Of a DNA stretch of 64,000 nt, positions 9,278-17,478 are shown in pieces. The position numbers and the translations under genes were made by a program. Positions within the stretch are counted from its first letter, which is position 1, and every line of letters starts with the position of its first letter. Source of the DNA: Defluviimonas sp. SAOS-178_SWC (GTDB lineage: Bacteria > Pseudomonadota > Alphaproteobacteria > Rhodobacterales > Rhodobacteraceae); assembly GCF_039830135.1 (NCBI RefSeq), contig NZ_CP156081.1:2218001-2282000 (forward strand). The letters run 5' to 3'. Under the pieces are notes generated by a model. That model did not search any database. It saw nothing but the letters and a program-made list of their open reading frames with translations, and was not told the DNA's origin.

Positions 9278-10486
9278 TCACGCCCGGCGAAGCGCAATGA
9301 CCGCGTTGAGCCCGCCGAAGGCGAAGGCGTTCGAAAGCACGGCCCCCACCCTCGCCTCCCGCGCGATATTCGGCACGACATCGAGCGCGCATTCCGGATC
9401 CGGCTCCTCGTAGCCGATCGTCGGGGCGATCACGCCGTCGCGCAGCGCCATGATGCAGGCGAGAAGCTCCACCGCCCCGGTGCCGCCGATCAGGTGGCCA
9501 TGCATCGACTTCGTCGACGAGATCATCAACCGGTCGGCATGATGGCCGAAGGCATGCGCCACGGCGGCGCATTCGGTCTTGTCATTGGCGGCGGTGCCGG
9601 TGCCATGGGCGTTGACATAGCCGACATCGGACGGGTCGAGCCCGGCATCGCGCAAGGCGCCCGAGATCGCCCGCTCCGCCCCGGCCTGGTTCGGCATGAC
9701 GATGTCGGCCGCGTCCGACGTCATCGAGAACCCCGCAACCTCGGCGAGGATATCGGCGCCGCGCGCCCGCGCGTGCTCCCATTCCTCGAAGACGAAGACG
9801 CCGGCGCCCTCGCCCTGCACCATGCCGTTGCGATTGGCGCTGAACGGCCGGCAGGCGTCCTTCGACATGACGCGCAGCCCTTCCCAAGCCTTGATCCCGC
9901 CGAAACAGAGCATCGCCTCGGACCCGCCGGCAATCATCGCCCGTGCGCCCCCCGCGCGCACCATCTGGAACGCCAGTCCCATTGCGTGGTTCGACGAGGC
10001 GCACGCGGTGGCGACGGTGAAGGAGGGGCCGCGCAGGTTCCATTCCATGCTGACATGGCTCGCCGCCGCATTGTTCATGAGCTTCGGAACGACGAAGGGA
10101 TGCACCCGGTTCTTCCCCTCCTCGTAGACGGAGCGGTAATTCTCGTCCCAGGTGTTCACGCCGCCCCCGGCCGTGCCCAGCACGACCCCGCATTCGAGGC
10201 CGAGCTTGCCGCGAAAATCGAGGCCGGACTGTTCCACCGCCTGCCTTGCGGCGAGCGTGGTGAACTGGGTGAAGCGGTCGTAAAGCGCGATGTCCTGGCG
10301 GTTGAAATGCGCTTCCGGCTCCCAGTTGCGGACTTGGCCGCCGATGCGGATCGACAACCGCTCGACATCGCGGAAGTTCAAAGGGCCGATCCCGCACCGT
10401 CCCTCGCGCAGGGCCGTCATCGTTGTGGCCACGTCATGGCCGAGCGCGTTGATGGTTCCCGCGCCGGTAATGGCGACCCGCTTCAT
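9278..10486 (-). CDS. Beta-ketoacyl-ACP synthase, FabF/NodE-like
   Basis: This 402 aa condensing enzyme has the full Cys-His-His triad: C162 (ATACASS), H294 (NAHGTGT) and H331 (KSMHGH), with K326. It would extend an acyl chain bound to acyl carrier protein. Its start overlaps the stop of a dedicated ACP gene by 4 bases (ATGA), and an lpxD homologue lies upstream. The set therefore probably makes or loads a special acyl group for lipid A or a related envelope lipid rather than doing bulk fatty-acid synthesis. This resembles the acpXL-fabF gene groups of rhizobia that make very-long-chain lipid A acyls; the link is inference. Confidence 0.87.
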   Translation of the reverse strand: MKRVAITGAGTINALGHDVATTMTALREGRCGIGPLNFRDVERLSIRIGGQVRNWEPEAHFNRQDIALYDRFTQFTTLAARQAVEQSGLDFRGKLGLECGVVLGTAGGGVNTWDENYRSVYEEGKNRVHPFVVPKLMNNAAASHVSMEWNLRGPSFTVATACASSNHAMGLAFQMVRAGGARAMIAGGSEAMLCFGGIKAWEGLRVMSKDACRPFSANRNGMVQGEGAGVFVFEEWEHARARGADILAEVAGFSMTSDAADIVMPNQAGAERAISGALRDAGLDPSDVGYVNAHGTGTAANDKTECAAVAHAFGHHADRLMISSTKSMHGHLIGGTGAVELLACIMALRDGVIAPTIGYEEPDPECALDVVPNIAREARVGAVLSNAFAFGGLNAVIALRRA

Positions 10487-10746
10487 GCCGATCTGGCCAC
10501 CAATCCCTCGACCGCCGCGATGATCGCCGCGACCGAGGAGATATCGAAATCGCTCTTGCCCGGCTCGTTCGCGTTGAAGGGAACCGATACGTCGAATTCC
10601 TCTTCGATGGCGAAGATCGATTCCACGAGGCCGAGGCTGTCGATCCCCAATTCCTCGAGGCGCATCTCCGGCGACACTTCCGAGATGTCCAGCACCGCCT
10701 GTTCGGCGATGATGGCGATCACCCTGTCCTTAACGCTCATCGTCAT
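10483..10746 (-). CDS. Acyl carrier protein (specialised, in lpxD operon)
   Basis: The 87 aa protein carries the phosphopantetheine site GIDSLGLVES (Ser37) and an acidic helix after it (IFAIEEEFDVSVPF). It is not the housekeeping AcpP: the sequence is divergent and the gene sits between lpxD-like and ketosynthase genes. The start at 10746 is fixed by a very good AAGGAGG 6 bases upstream. It overlaps the end of the lpxD-like gene by 17 bases and the ketosynthase start by 4, so the three are translationally coupled. An AcpXL-like role is plausible but not shown. Confidence 0.87.
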   Translation of the reverse strand: MTMSVKDRVIAIIAEQAVLDISEVSPEMRLEELGIDSLGLVESIFAIEEEFDVSVPFNANEPGKSDFDISSVAAIIAAVEGLVARSA

Positions 10747-11857
10747 CGCGGGCCTCCTTGCGGACGTCCTCGCCGGTTTTTGTAACAATCGCGCGAAGCT
10801 CCGCCACCTGCTCGAAAAGCCGGCCGAGCCGGCGGATGTTCTTCCAGGCCTGGATGTGGCTTTCCATCCTGATCGCCGGATAGCCGAGCAGCACCCGGCC
10901 GGCCGGCGCGTTCGACAGGATCTTGGTGCCGCCCCCGGCGATCACGTCGTCGCCGATGAAGATGTTGTCCGAGACGCCACATTGCCCGCCAAGGATCACC
11001 CGATTGCCGATCTTCACCGATCCGGCGATGCCGGTCTGGCCGCACAGAAGGCAATCCTCGCCGACGACCACGTTGTGGCCAAGATGGACGAGGTTGTCGA
11101 GCTTGGTGCCGTTGCCGACCGCCGTCGCCCGGATCGTGCCGGCATCTATGGTCGCGTTCGACCCGATCTCGACATCGTCGCCGATCTCGACACCGCCGAG
11201 GGACTGGATGCGCAGCCACTTCTGCGCCCGGATCTCTGACCGGTCCCCCAGCGTCTCGCGGATCTCCTCCACGCCCGACTTTTCCGGGGTCACGAAGGAA
11301 AACCCGTCCGAACCGACGACCGCCCCCGGCTGGCAGATGAACCGGTCGCCGATGCGGACATTGCGGCCGATCCGGACCCCGGAAAAGATGAGGGCGTCAT
11401 CGCCGATACGCACCTCCGCGCCGATGCTGACATGATCGGCGATCCGCGCACCGGCCCCGATCCGCGTCCCTGCTCCGATGACGGTGAAGGGACCGATGGC
11501 CGCGCCGATGCCGATGGTCACGCCTTCGCCGAGGATCGCGGTCGGATGGATGCCCTCGGCGATCCCCGGCCCGGGATCGAAGGTCTTGGTGACCGCCGCC
11601 ATCGCCAGGCGCGGCCGGGGCGCGAAGATCGCCGCCTTCAGCCCCAGCGACCGCCAGTCTGCGCCAGGCCAGAGAACCGCCGCCCGCGCCGCGCCTTCGG
11701 CAAGGCCGTCCGCATATTTCGCGTCCATCGCAAGGGCGAGGTCATCCGGGCCCGCCTGCGTCGGTTCGGCCACACCGGCAACGCGCAAGGATAGATCGCC
11801 CTCGGCCACGGCTCCGAGCGCCCCGGCGATTGCCTCGATCGTGTGGGACTTCCGCAT
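10730..11857 (-). CDS. lpxD: LpxD-like UDP-3-O-acylglucosamine N-acyltransferase
   Basis: LpxD adds the N-linked 3-hydroxyacyl chain to UDP-acylglucosamine in lipid A synthesis. The N-terminal uridine-binding domain (about residues 1-100, with ILGEGVTIGIGAAIGPFTVI marking the change) is followed by a long left-handed beta helix of hexapeptide repeats (about 105-310). The catalytic region NLVHLGHNVVVGEDCLLCGQ holds the expected His, and a C-terminal helix (LRRLGRLFEQV type) ends it. The 375 aa length is normal or slightly long. Rhodobacteraceae usually have another lpxD in the lpxA-fabZ-lpxB cluster, so this could be a second paralogue acting with the adjacent ACP. Confidence 0.85.
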   Translation of the reverse strand: MRKSHTIEAIAGALGAVAEGDLSLRVAGVAEPTQAGPDDLALAMDAKYADGLAEGAARAAVLWPGADWRSLGLKAAIFAPRPRLAMAAVTKTFDPGPGIAEGIHPTAILGEGVTIGIGAAIGPFTVIGAGTRIGAGARIADHVSIGAEVRIGDDALIFSGVRIGRNVRIGDRFICQPGAVVGSDGFSFVTPEKSGVEEIRETLGDRSEIRAQKWLRIQSLGGVEIGDDVEIGSNATIDAGTIRATAVGNGTKLDNLVHLGHNVVVGEDCLLCGQTGIAGSVKIGNRVILGGQCGVSDNIFIGDDVIAGGGTKILSNAPAGRVLLGYPAIRMESHIQAWKNIRRLGRLFEQVAELRAIVTKTGEDVRKEARDDDER

Positions 11858-11902
11858 CGTTCCCCATCCATTCCGGGGGACTGCGCCGTCCCCGAAACGG
11901 AT

Positions 11903-13519
11903 TTAGCCCCGAACCTCGTCCAAAACCACCCCGGCGGCCTGCATCGCATCGAAAATCCGCCCGTCGCGGCCATAGACGTCGCGTCGGTATTCGATCTCAC
12001 CGCGCGCCGACGGCCAGGCGGTGAAATAGACCAGATGCACCGGCACCGGTTCATCCAGCATGATCGTGTTTTCGTTCCGGGTCCGCAGATGCGCCTCGAA
12101 CAGCCCTTTCGGATCGTCGGTCTGCCGCGCGAGGAGCGCATAGGCGAAATCGAACGGATCGCCGAGCCGGATGCAGCCATGGCTAAAGGCCCGTACTTCC
12201 TTTTGGAACAACGACTTCGACGGCGTGTCGTGCAGGTAGATGTTCCACTGGTTCGGGAACATGAATTTCACGAGGCCGAGCGCGTTGCTGTCCGACGGCG
12301 GCTGCGACATCGAGAACGGAAAGTTCCGCGCGGTGAACTGGGTGAAATCGGTCTCGGCCCGGTTCACCACCCGGCCCCGCCTGTCGACGATCTTCAGATG
12401 CCCCGCCGCGTTGGGGTTCTTCTGCAGCATCGGCAGGTATTCCTTGACCGTGATGGAGCGCGGGACGTTCCAGGTCGGGTTGATGACCATGAACTCCATC
12501 TGGTCTGAGAATTCCGGGCTGCGGCGGTCGTGCTGGTCCATACCGACGACCGTGACCGTCTCGAACGTCACCTTGCCGTCGTCGACGATCTTGGCGGTGA
12601 AATCCGGCAGGTTGACCCAGATATGCCGCTTGCCGAGCGTCGTGCCGTTCATCCAGCGCATCCGCTCCATCGCGACGAGGACGGAGCGAAGCCGCGCCTC
12701 GGCGCCAACATTGACCTCGGCGATGGTGCCCGCGCCGGCGATGCCGTCGGGGGTCAGGCCGTGACCGATCTGGAACCTTTGCACCGCCTGTTGCAGCGCC
12801 CCGTCATACTCCAGCGCGACGGACCGTTGCAGATGGCCCATGCGGACCAGCCGGTCGCGCAGCGCGATCACCGCCTCGCCGCTGTCGCCGGGGCGCAGAT
12901 CCTTGGCGGATACGGTCGCGCCCCAGCCGCCGGCCGCGATCGCCGCCTGAAGGTCGAGCCGGGCGCGGCGAAGCTGTTCGTATTGCGGCACTTGCGGCGG
13001 CAGGCCGCGCAGGAAAGCCGCCGGATCGGAGGCCGCGAAGGCGCGCAGCGTCGCCAGCGGATCGCGCACGGGTACGTCGCGCACGAGGCCGGGGTCAACC
13101 CTTGCCGGGATGACGAAACCGGTATGAACATCATGGGCATAGGCCAGAAACGCCTTGGTCACAGCCACTTCGAGCTTGCCGCGCTGCCGTTCCGAGCCGA
13201 CCGATGCGAAAGCGGCCTTCAGTTCATCTGCATGATATTTGCCCACCGGCAACCCGTGATCCCCGGCCCGGTCGAGCGCCCGGAAGAGAGCGGCGCGGCG
13301 GCCGGCATCGGCCCCGGTGGTCCAGAGCGGGGCATAGTCGCGTTCCCGGTAGAATTCCGCCACCGCGCGATCCTCGGCCGACCGTTCGGCCACCGCCTGC
13401 CGGAAGGCCATATCGGCCGGGGTCAAGGCATTGGCGAGTCCGGGCGCACCCGCACCCAGGGACAGAGCGAAAACGGCTGCGAGACTTACCAATCTGGTGC
13501 GCCGGCTCAACGACGTCAT
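11903..13519 (-). CDS. L,D-transpeptidase (YcbB/LdtD-like) with peptidoglycan-binding domain
   Basis: This 538 aa enzyme forms 3-3 peptidoglycan crosslinks in the periplasm. A signal peptide (VSLAAVFALSLGAGAPGLANA) leads into a scaffold domain, then a PG_binding_1 domain (about 208-268: LRPGDSGEAVIALRDRL) and the YkuD catalytic domain, with SHGCIRLGDP and the nucleophile Cys449. The open frame begins further upstream, but the ATG at 13519 has AGAGG at good spacing and gives the signal peptide. It is transcribed away from the DUF882 gene, another cell-wall enzyme candidate, so the two may form a cell-wall pair. Confidence 0.9.
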   Translation of the reverse strand: MTSLSRRTRLVSLAAVFALSLGAGAPGLANALTPADMAFRQAVAERSAEDRAVAEFYRERDYAPLWTTGADAGRRAALFRALDRAGDHGLPVGKYHADELKAAFASVGSERQRGKLEVAVTKAFLAYAHDVHTGFVIPARVDPGLVRDVPVRDPLATLRAFAASDPAAFLRGLPPQVPQYEQLRRARLDLQAAIAAGGWGATVSAKDLRPGDSGEAVIALRDRLVRMGHLQRSVALEYDGALQQAVQRFQIGHGLTPDGIAGAGTIAEVNVGAEARLRSVLVAMERMRWMNGTTLGKRHIWVNLPDFTAKIVDDGKVTFETVTVVGMDQHDRRSPEFSDQMEFMVINPTWNVPRSITVKEYLPMLQKNPNAAGHLKIVDRRGRVVNRAETDFTQFTARNFPFSMSQPPSDSNALGLVKFMFPNQWNIYLHDTPSKSLFQKEVRAFSHGCIRLGDPFDFAYALLARQTDDPKGLFEAHLRTRNENTIMLDEPVPVHLVYFTAWPSARGEIEYRRDVYGRDGRIFDAMQAAGVVLDEVRG

Positions 13520-13853
13520 GAAAACCTCTAAATATGGTGTCCTGTTCGGGCCCGTTACCTGAGGACAGTGTCCGGCATTCCACGCGGCAAGTCCATTCAC
13601 GAAACGGCCAGTTCGCGCCGACGAAGGCCGCCCCTGTCGCTTTTCAGCCACGCGCGAGCGAATTCATCGGCCGAAAAGCCACATGCGCACCGATTCAGCG
13701 AATTCTTGCCGATCGGTCTTGAATTTCCGAACTGCGCACAATTGTCCGGTTGGCGCGGGAATCGTCTTGTGCCATAAGTTGGCAGCACTTGGGGAAATCG
13801 AAGATCAATCCGCCGGAAAGGCGGCAAAAAGCGACGGGACAGGCGTTATAGCC
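13520..13853. other. Intergenic region between two divergent cell-wall genes
   Basis: About 330 bases with no supported gene. It must hold the promoters for both the L,D-transpeptidase (leftward) and the DUF882 protein (rightward), but I cannot pick clear -35/-10 pairs. The only recognisable element is the ribosome site AGAGG just upstream of 13519. Confidence 0.5.
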
Positions 13854-14423
13854 ATGACAGATCACTCAACCTCGGGTTTTACTCGACGTGGACTCCTTGC
13901 GGCCTTCGCGGCAACTGCCGTGGTCGCGGCTCCGACAAGCTCCAAAGCGTTCAGCCTTCTGCGCGGCGCCGGCGATATCCGCCGCATCCGCATGTATTCG
14001 GGCCGGACCGGCGAAAGCATCGACACGATCTACTGGATCGAGGGGAAATACGTCCCCGAGGCGCTGAACGAGATCACCTATTTCATGCGCGACTGGCGGT
14101 CGGACGAGACCAAGGAGATCGATCCGCGCACCATCGACATCGCCGCGGCGGCTCATCGGCTGCTGGATGTGAACGAGCCCTTCATGCTCCTCTCCGGCTA
14201 CCGCACCCCAAAGACCAACGCCCTCCTGCGCTCCTCGTCGCGCGGCGTCGCGCGGAATTCGCTGCACATGAAGGCGCAAGCCGCCGATCTCCGCCTGCGC
14301 TCGCGATCGGTCAGCCAGATGTACCGCGCCGCAGCGGCCTGCGAGGCGGGCGGCGTCGGGAAATATTCCCGCTCGAACTTCGTGCACATGGATTGCGGTC
14401 CGATCCGGACCTGGGGCAGCTGA
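13854..14423 (+). CDS. DUF882/YcbK-like Tat-exported peptidase (M15 family)
   Basis: The 189 aa protein has a Tat signal (FTRRGLLAAFAATAVVAAPT) and then the DUF882/Peptidase_M15_2 domain: YMSGYRTP-like LLSGYRTPKTN, NSLHMKAQAADLRL and NFVHMDCGPIRTW. The His and Asp of HMKAQAADLR and the His of FVHMD are the expected Zn ligands of M15 peptidases. The substrate is probably the peptidoglycan stem peptide, as for E. coli MepK (YcbK). An ATG at 13683 opens the frame, but the Tat signal fixes the start at 13854. A good terminator follows. Confidence 0.87.
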   Translation: MTDHSTSGFTRRGLLAAFAATAVVAAPTSSKAFSLLRGAGDIRRIRMYSGRTGESIDTIYWIEGKYVPEALNEITYFMRDWRSDETKEIDPRTIDIAAAAHRLLDVNEPFMLLSGYRTPKTNALLRSSSRGVARNSLHMKAQAADLRLRSRSVSQMYRAAAACEAGGVGKYSRSNFVHMDCGPIRTWGS

Positions 14424-14448
14424 CACCGGCCACGCCCGCCCGTTTGGA

Positions 14449-14476
14449 AAAAGGCGCCGGGAGACCGGCGCCTTTT
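14449..14476. terminator. Bidirectional Rho-independent terminator
   Basis: AAAAGGCGCCGG, loop GAGA, then CCGGCGCCTTTT lies between the convergent ends of the DUF882 gene (14423) and the phasin-like gene (14504). The flanking A and T runs serve both strands. Confidence 0.8.
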
Positions 14477-14503
14477 CCTTTGCGATGCCGTTACCCGATG
14501 TCG

Positions 14504-14857
14504 TTACCCGGTCGCCGTCTTCAACGCGGCGTGAATCAGGTCGTTGCTCATCTTGACGAGCTTGCCGGTCTCCGCCGTGTACTGGTCGAACGCCGTCTGG
14601 AGGAACCGCTGCTGGATCCGGACCAGATCGGCCGGGTTCCGGCACTCCATGATCTCGTGCTGGATCTTCACGTCCTCGGCAATGCGGTCGGCGACGAACT
14701 GGATGACCTCGTTGCCGAGATCGCCTGCCCCTTCGAGCATCGCAACGTAGACCTTCCCCATTGCCCCCGGCCCGGCCGCCTGCAACGCGGCGAGCGTCGC
14801 CATCGCCTCGTCAGACGCGTCCAATTCGGGGAACGACTCCTTGCCTTCCGATGCCAT
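14504..14857 (-). CDS. Phasin-like protein
   Basis: The 117 aa protein is helical. It has the phasin-type segment VKIQHEIMECRNPADLVRIQQRFLQTAFDQYTAETGKLVKMSND, which resembles the core of phasin-family proteins that coat polyhydroxyalkanoate granules. There is no signal peptide or membrane segment. The frame has an ATG at 14869, but the ATG at 14857 has GGAG at 6 bases and is preferred. No PHA synthesis genes are nearby, so granule binding is inferred from the family only. Confidence 0.7.
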   Translation of the reverse strand: MASEGKESFPELDASDEAMATLAALQAAGPGAMGKVYVAMLEGAGDLGNEVIQFVADRIAEDVKIQHEIMECRNPADLVRIQQRFLQTAFDQYTAETGKLVKMSNDLIHAALKTATG

Positions 14858-14956
14858 CCCGATCTCCATCCTGGATTGTTCCGGGCGGCACTATGAACCC
14901 TGTGTCTGATGACGCCTTGATCTCGCTCAAGACACCGCACCCGGCGGCGCAGGGGA

Positions 14957-15619
14957 TCAGACCGTCGCCGGCATCTTCCGGCCGCGCCCGAAGGCCAGCA
15001 GCCCCACGGCACCGGCCAGCGCCGCCAGACCACCGGGCAGCGGCACCGGCGCCATGGCATTCGTGCTGATCCGCAGATTGTCGATCGCCCAGCTTTCGTC
15101 CATTCCGGCCTGCCATTTCACGCCGTTGGCGAAGAACGAGAAATCGGCGGTCGAGCCCTTATGCGCGAAGGTCGTCGACACCCTGTAGGCTTCGTCGTCG
15201 TATTTCGGGTTGAAGCCAAAAAAGCCGTAGACGCCGTCGGTCAGCTCGCCGGCCAGCCCGCCGAAGTTGGTCGTGAGAAGAACCTGCACGCCGTCGACGA
15301 GAACGTTGAAGAAGTCGTCGCCGTAGATGCGGCCGATCGCGCCGTCCCAGGAATCGATGAAGGCGATGTCGAACTCCATCGTCATCAGCGTATGGGCCTT
15401 GAGCCCGCTCAGGCTGAGCGTCGTCGAGAGGCTCTTGGTGTCGTTGCGCCAGAACGAGCCGGAAATCCCGTTCACGCCGTCATAGCCTTCGGAGCTGACG
15501 CTCCCGCCAGCGCCGCCAACCGCGCCCGGAGCCTCGAAGTCGTCGAAATAGACCGAAGCCGCGCCAGCAGCCGACGCCCAGAGGCCAAGAGCCGCCGCAA
15601 TAGCTAGAACACGCCGCAT
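14957..15619 (-). CDS. VPLPA-CTERM sorting domain protein
   Basis: This 220 aa exported protein has an N-terminal signal peptide (MRRVLAIAAALGLWASAAGA) and a C-terminal sorting tail, PVPLPGGLAALAGAVGLLAF followed by GRGRK. That tail is the VPLPA-CTERM arrangement of motif, hydrophobic helix and basic end, found widely in Rhodobacteraceae and read by a dedicated exosortase-like system. The middle is beta-rich, with many aromatic and Asp/Gly residues (FDIAFIDSWDGAIGRIYGDDFF and WAIDNLRI), resembling carbohydrate-binding or jelly-roll folds, and may bind a surface glycan. No exosortase gene is in this window. Confidence 0.82.
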   Translation of the reverse strand: MRRVLAIAAALGLWASAAGAASVYFDDFEAPGAVGGAGGSVSSEGYDGVNGISGSFWRNDTKSLSTTLSLSGLKAHTLMTMEFDIAFIDSWDGAIGRIYGDDFFNVLVDGVQVLLTTNFGGLAGELTDGVYGFFGFNPKYDDEAYRVSTTFAHKGSTADFSFFANGVKWQAGMDESWAIDNLRISTNAMAPVPLPGGLAALAGAVGLLAFGRGRKMPATV

Positions 15620-15777
15620 TTCACTTTCCCGGATGACGCTTCATTCCTTGCCTTTTGATTAATGAATCGTGGCGGATTTCAGACCATTCCGCGGAAGTCT
15701 CGGGGCTGCGGGAAGCGGCCCCCGCGGCCCTGCTCCCTGAAGTGTCCTCGCATTGCGGTTGGCCTGTTCTCCGGTTG

Positions 15778-15945
15778 ATGAGACAGACAATGCAGGGAAG
15801 CCGTTTCAGCGAAGCGCGGATCATTGGCATGCTGACTGAGCATCGGGCGGGCATGAGCGTGCCCGATCTGCGCCGCAGGCACGGGATCAGAGACGCGACG
15901 TTTCACACCTGGCGCCAGAAGGCTGGCGGCATGGCGCGACGACGA
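15778..15945 (+). pseudogene. IS3-family transposase OrfA remnant
   Basis: The translation SRFSEARIIGMLTEHRAGMS followed by VPDLRRRHGIRDATFHTWRQKAGGM is the N-terminal HTH_Tnp_1 domain of an IS3-family OrfA. It ends after the first ~55 residues and no OrfB follows. It lies between the VPLPA-CTERM gene and the methylthioadenosine salvage genes, marking the left edge of the accessory region. Confidence 0.75.
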
Positions 15946-16034
15946 CACCCCTCACCGCACGCGCACGACGCCCGGTGCAGTCGGCGATAGATGTCGCCGT
16001 CACGGGGCGCGGCGGCAACACCTGACACAGCCCG

Positions 16035-16631
16035 CTAAGCTGGCTTTTGCTGGCCGTAAGTCACGTATTTCGCAAGTACGGTGTCGATGTTATCCTGTTG
16101 CAGAACGGGCACCTCTCGGGCGTCAAGACACATCAGGTAAAGCGCGGCCAGTTCCTCGACCGTCTGGGCCAACGCCAATGCCTTGTCCAGTGTGGCATGG
16201 GCGGCGATGACGCCATGATGGGCCAGAAGACAGGCACGTCGGTCCCGCAAGGCCTCCAACGCCAGATCGGACAGGTCCTGCGTACCGAAAGTGGCGTAGC
16301 CGGCACAGCGGATGTCCGCCCCGCCGGCCGCGGCGATGGTGTAGTGCAGGGGCGGAATGTCTCGGTTCAGGATCGCCACGGCCGTCGCGTGTCTGGAATG
16401 GGTATGAACAACTGCATTCAGATCTTTCCGGGATGCGAGGATATCGCGGTGAAACCGCCATTCGCTGGTCGGCAAGACATCGCCGTGAAACGTGCCATCC
16501 CATTTCATCGCAACGATCTGTTCGGGAACCAGGTCCTCGTAAGGCACGCCCGTCGGAGTCACCAGCAGACCATCCGCCACGCGCACACTGATGTTTCCGG
16601 CGGTGCCAAGCACCAAACCTTGTCGCTTCAT
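16035..16631 (-). CDS. Class II aldolase (Ald2-like, DHAP shunt), start uncertain
   Basis: The product is a class II (L-fuculose-phosphate type) aldolase with the Zn motif HTHSRHATAV and the second His in AHHGVIA. Next to mtnP and mtnA it would cleave 5-methylthioribulose-1-phosphate (or 5-deoxyribulose-1-phosphate) to dihydroxyacetone phosphate and an aldehyde. The only canonical start is ATG 16631, but the frame upstream still encodes family-like residues (EVRNAIIAGCLT) back to a stop at 16680-16682 with no ATG, GTG or TTG. So either the first ~13 conserved residues are lost, the start is non-standard, or a 5' frameshift has occurred. There is a 106-base gap from mtnP. Confidence 0.78.
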   Translation of the reverse strand: MKRQGLVLGTAGNISVRVADGLLVTPTGVPYEDLVPEQIVAMKWDGTFHGDVLPTSEWRFHRDILASRKDLNAVVHTHSRHATAVAILNRDIPPLHYTIAAAGGADIRCAGYATFGTQDLSDLALEALRDRRACLLAHHGVIAAHATLDKALALAQTVEELAALYLMCLDAREVPVLQQDNIDTVLAKYVTYGQQKPA

Positions 16632-16737
16632 GGTCAGGCATCCGGCGATGATGGCGTTACGAACCTCATGATCCGGGATCTAAGTCATGCGGAACCTGTG
16701 GATCTGGCCGGAGAGGCGGCCCGCCTCGCGCGCGCTG

Positions 16738-17475
16738 TCAAGAAACGAACTCCGCCAGGACCAGCGCGACGCGCTCGAAGGCTTCTTCCCGGGTGCGCCT
16801 GATGAAGTCCCGCGAAATCTCGACCAAACTGTCGCCGATCCCGGCCGCCGGATTCACGATGGGGCACAGATGGGCGTAATCCATCTCCAACTCGCGTGCC
16901 AGCGAGGCCTCTGGCATGCCGGTCATGCCGACCAGATCGCAACCATCGTTCTTCAGGCACCGGATCTCGGCCGCGGTTTCCAGCCTCGGTCCGTTGAAAC
17001 ACGCATAGCATCCGCCATCGAACACGGGTTGACCAGCCGCTTGCGCCGCCGCGATCAGCGCCGCGCGGGTCGTTGCGGTATACGGCATTGTGAATTCGGC
17101 ATGAAACACCGGTAGATCGCCGGTACCGTCGGTGAATGTGGACTCGCGGCCATAGGTATAGTCGATGATCTGGTCCGGCACGGCCAGAACGCCCGCCGAG
17201 AAATTCTCCGTGATGCCGCCGCTGGTGGCGATGCCGATCACACGCGTCACGCCGATTTCCCGCAACGCCCAGATATTGGCGCGATAGTTGATCTTGTGCG
17301 GCGCCAGCATGTGCGGATCGCCGTGACGCGGCAGAAAGGCGACCTCGTTGCCGCCGACCTTGCCGATCTTGATTGCCGCCGAAGGATCGCCATAGGGCGT
17401 CTTCACGACCTCTTTGCGCACATCCGTGAGGTTGGGCAGGCTGGTCAGGTTCGTCCCGCCGATGATTGCATCCAT
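16738..17475 (-). CDS. mtnP: 5'-methylthioadenosine (or methylthioinosine) phosphorylase MtnP
   Basis: This 245 aa PNP/MTAP-family enzyme cleaves methylthioadenosine, or 5'-deoxyadenosine, to adenine and the ribose-1-phosphate derivative. Motifs include AIIGGTNLT, LPRHGDPHMLAPHKINYRAN, GPRLETAAEI and MTGMPEASLARELEMDYA. The purine-selecting loop reads VNPAAG (207-212) rather than the TDYD type I associate with adenine-specific MTAP; the same loop occurs in Pseudomonas methylthioinosine phosphorylase, so the true substrate may be the deaminated form. It follows mtnA by 3 bases and precedes the aldolase, forming a three-gene operon. Confidence 0.85.
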   Translation of the reverse strand: MDAIIGGTNLTSLPNLTDVRKEVVKTPYGDPSAAIKIGKVGGNEVAFLPRHGDPHMLAPHKINYRANIWALREIGVTRVIGIATSGGITENFSAGVLAVPDQIIDYTYGRESTFTDGTGDLPVFHAEFTMPYTATTRAALIAAAQAAGQPVFDGGCYACFNGPRLETAAEIRCLKNDGCDLVGMTGMPEASLARELEMDYAHLCPIVNPAAGIGDSLVEISRDFIRRTREEAFERVALVLAEFVS

Positions 17476-17478
17476 TTT

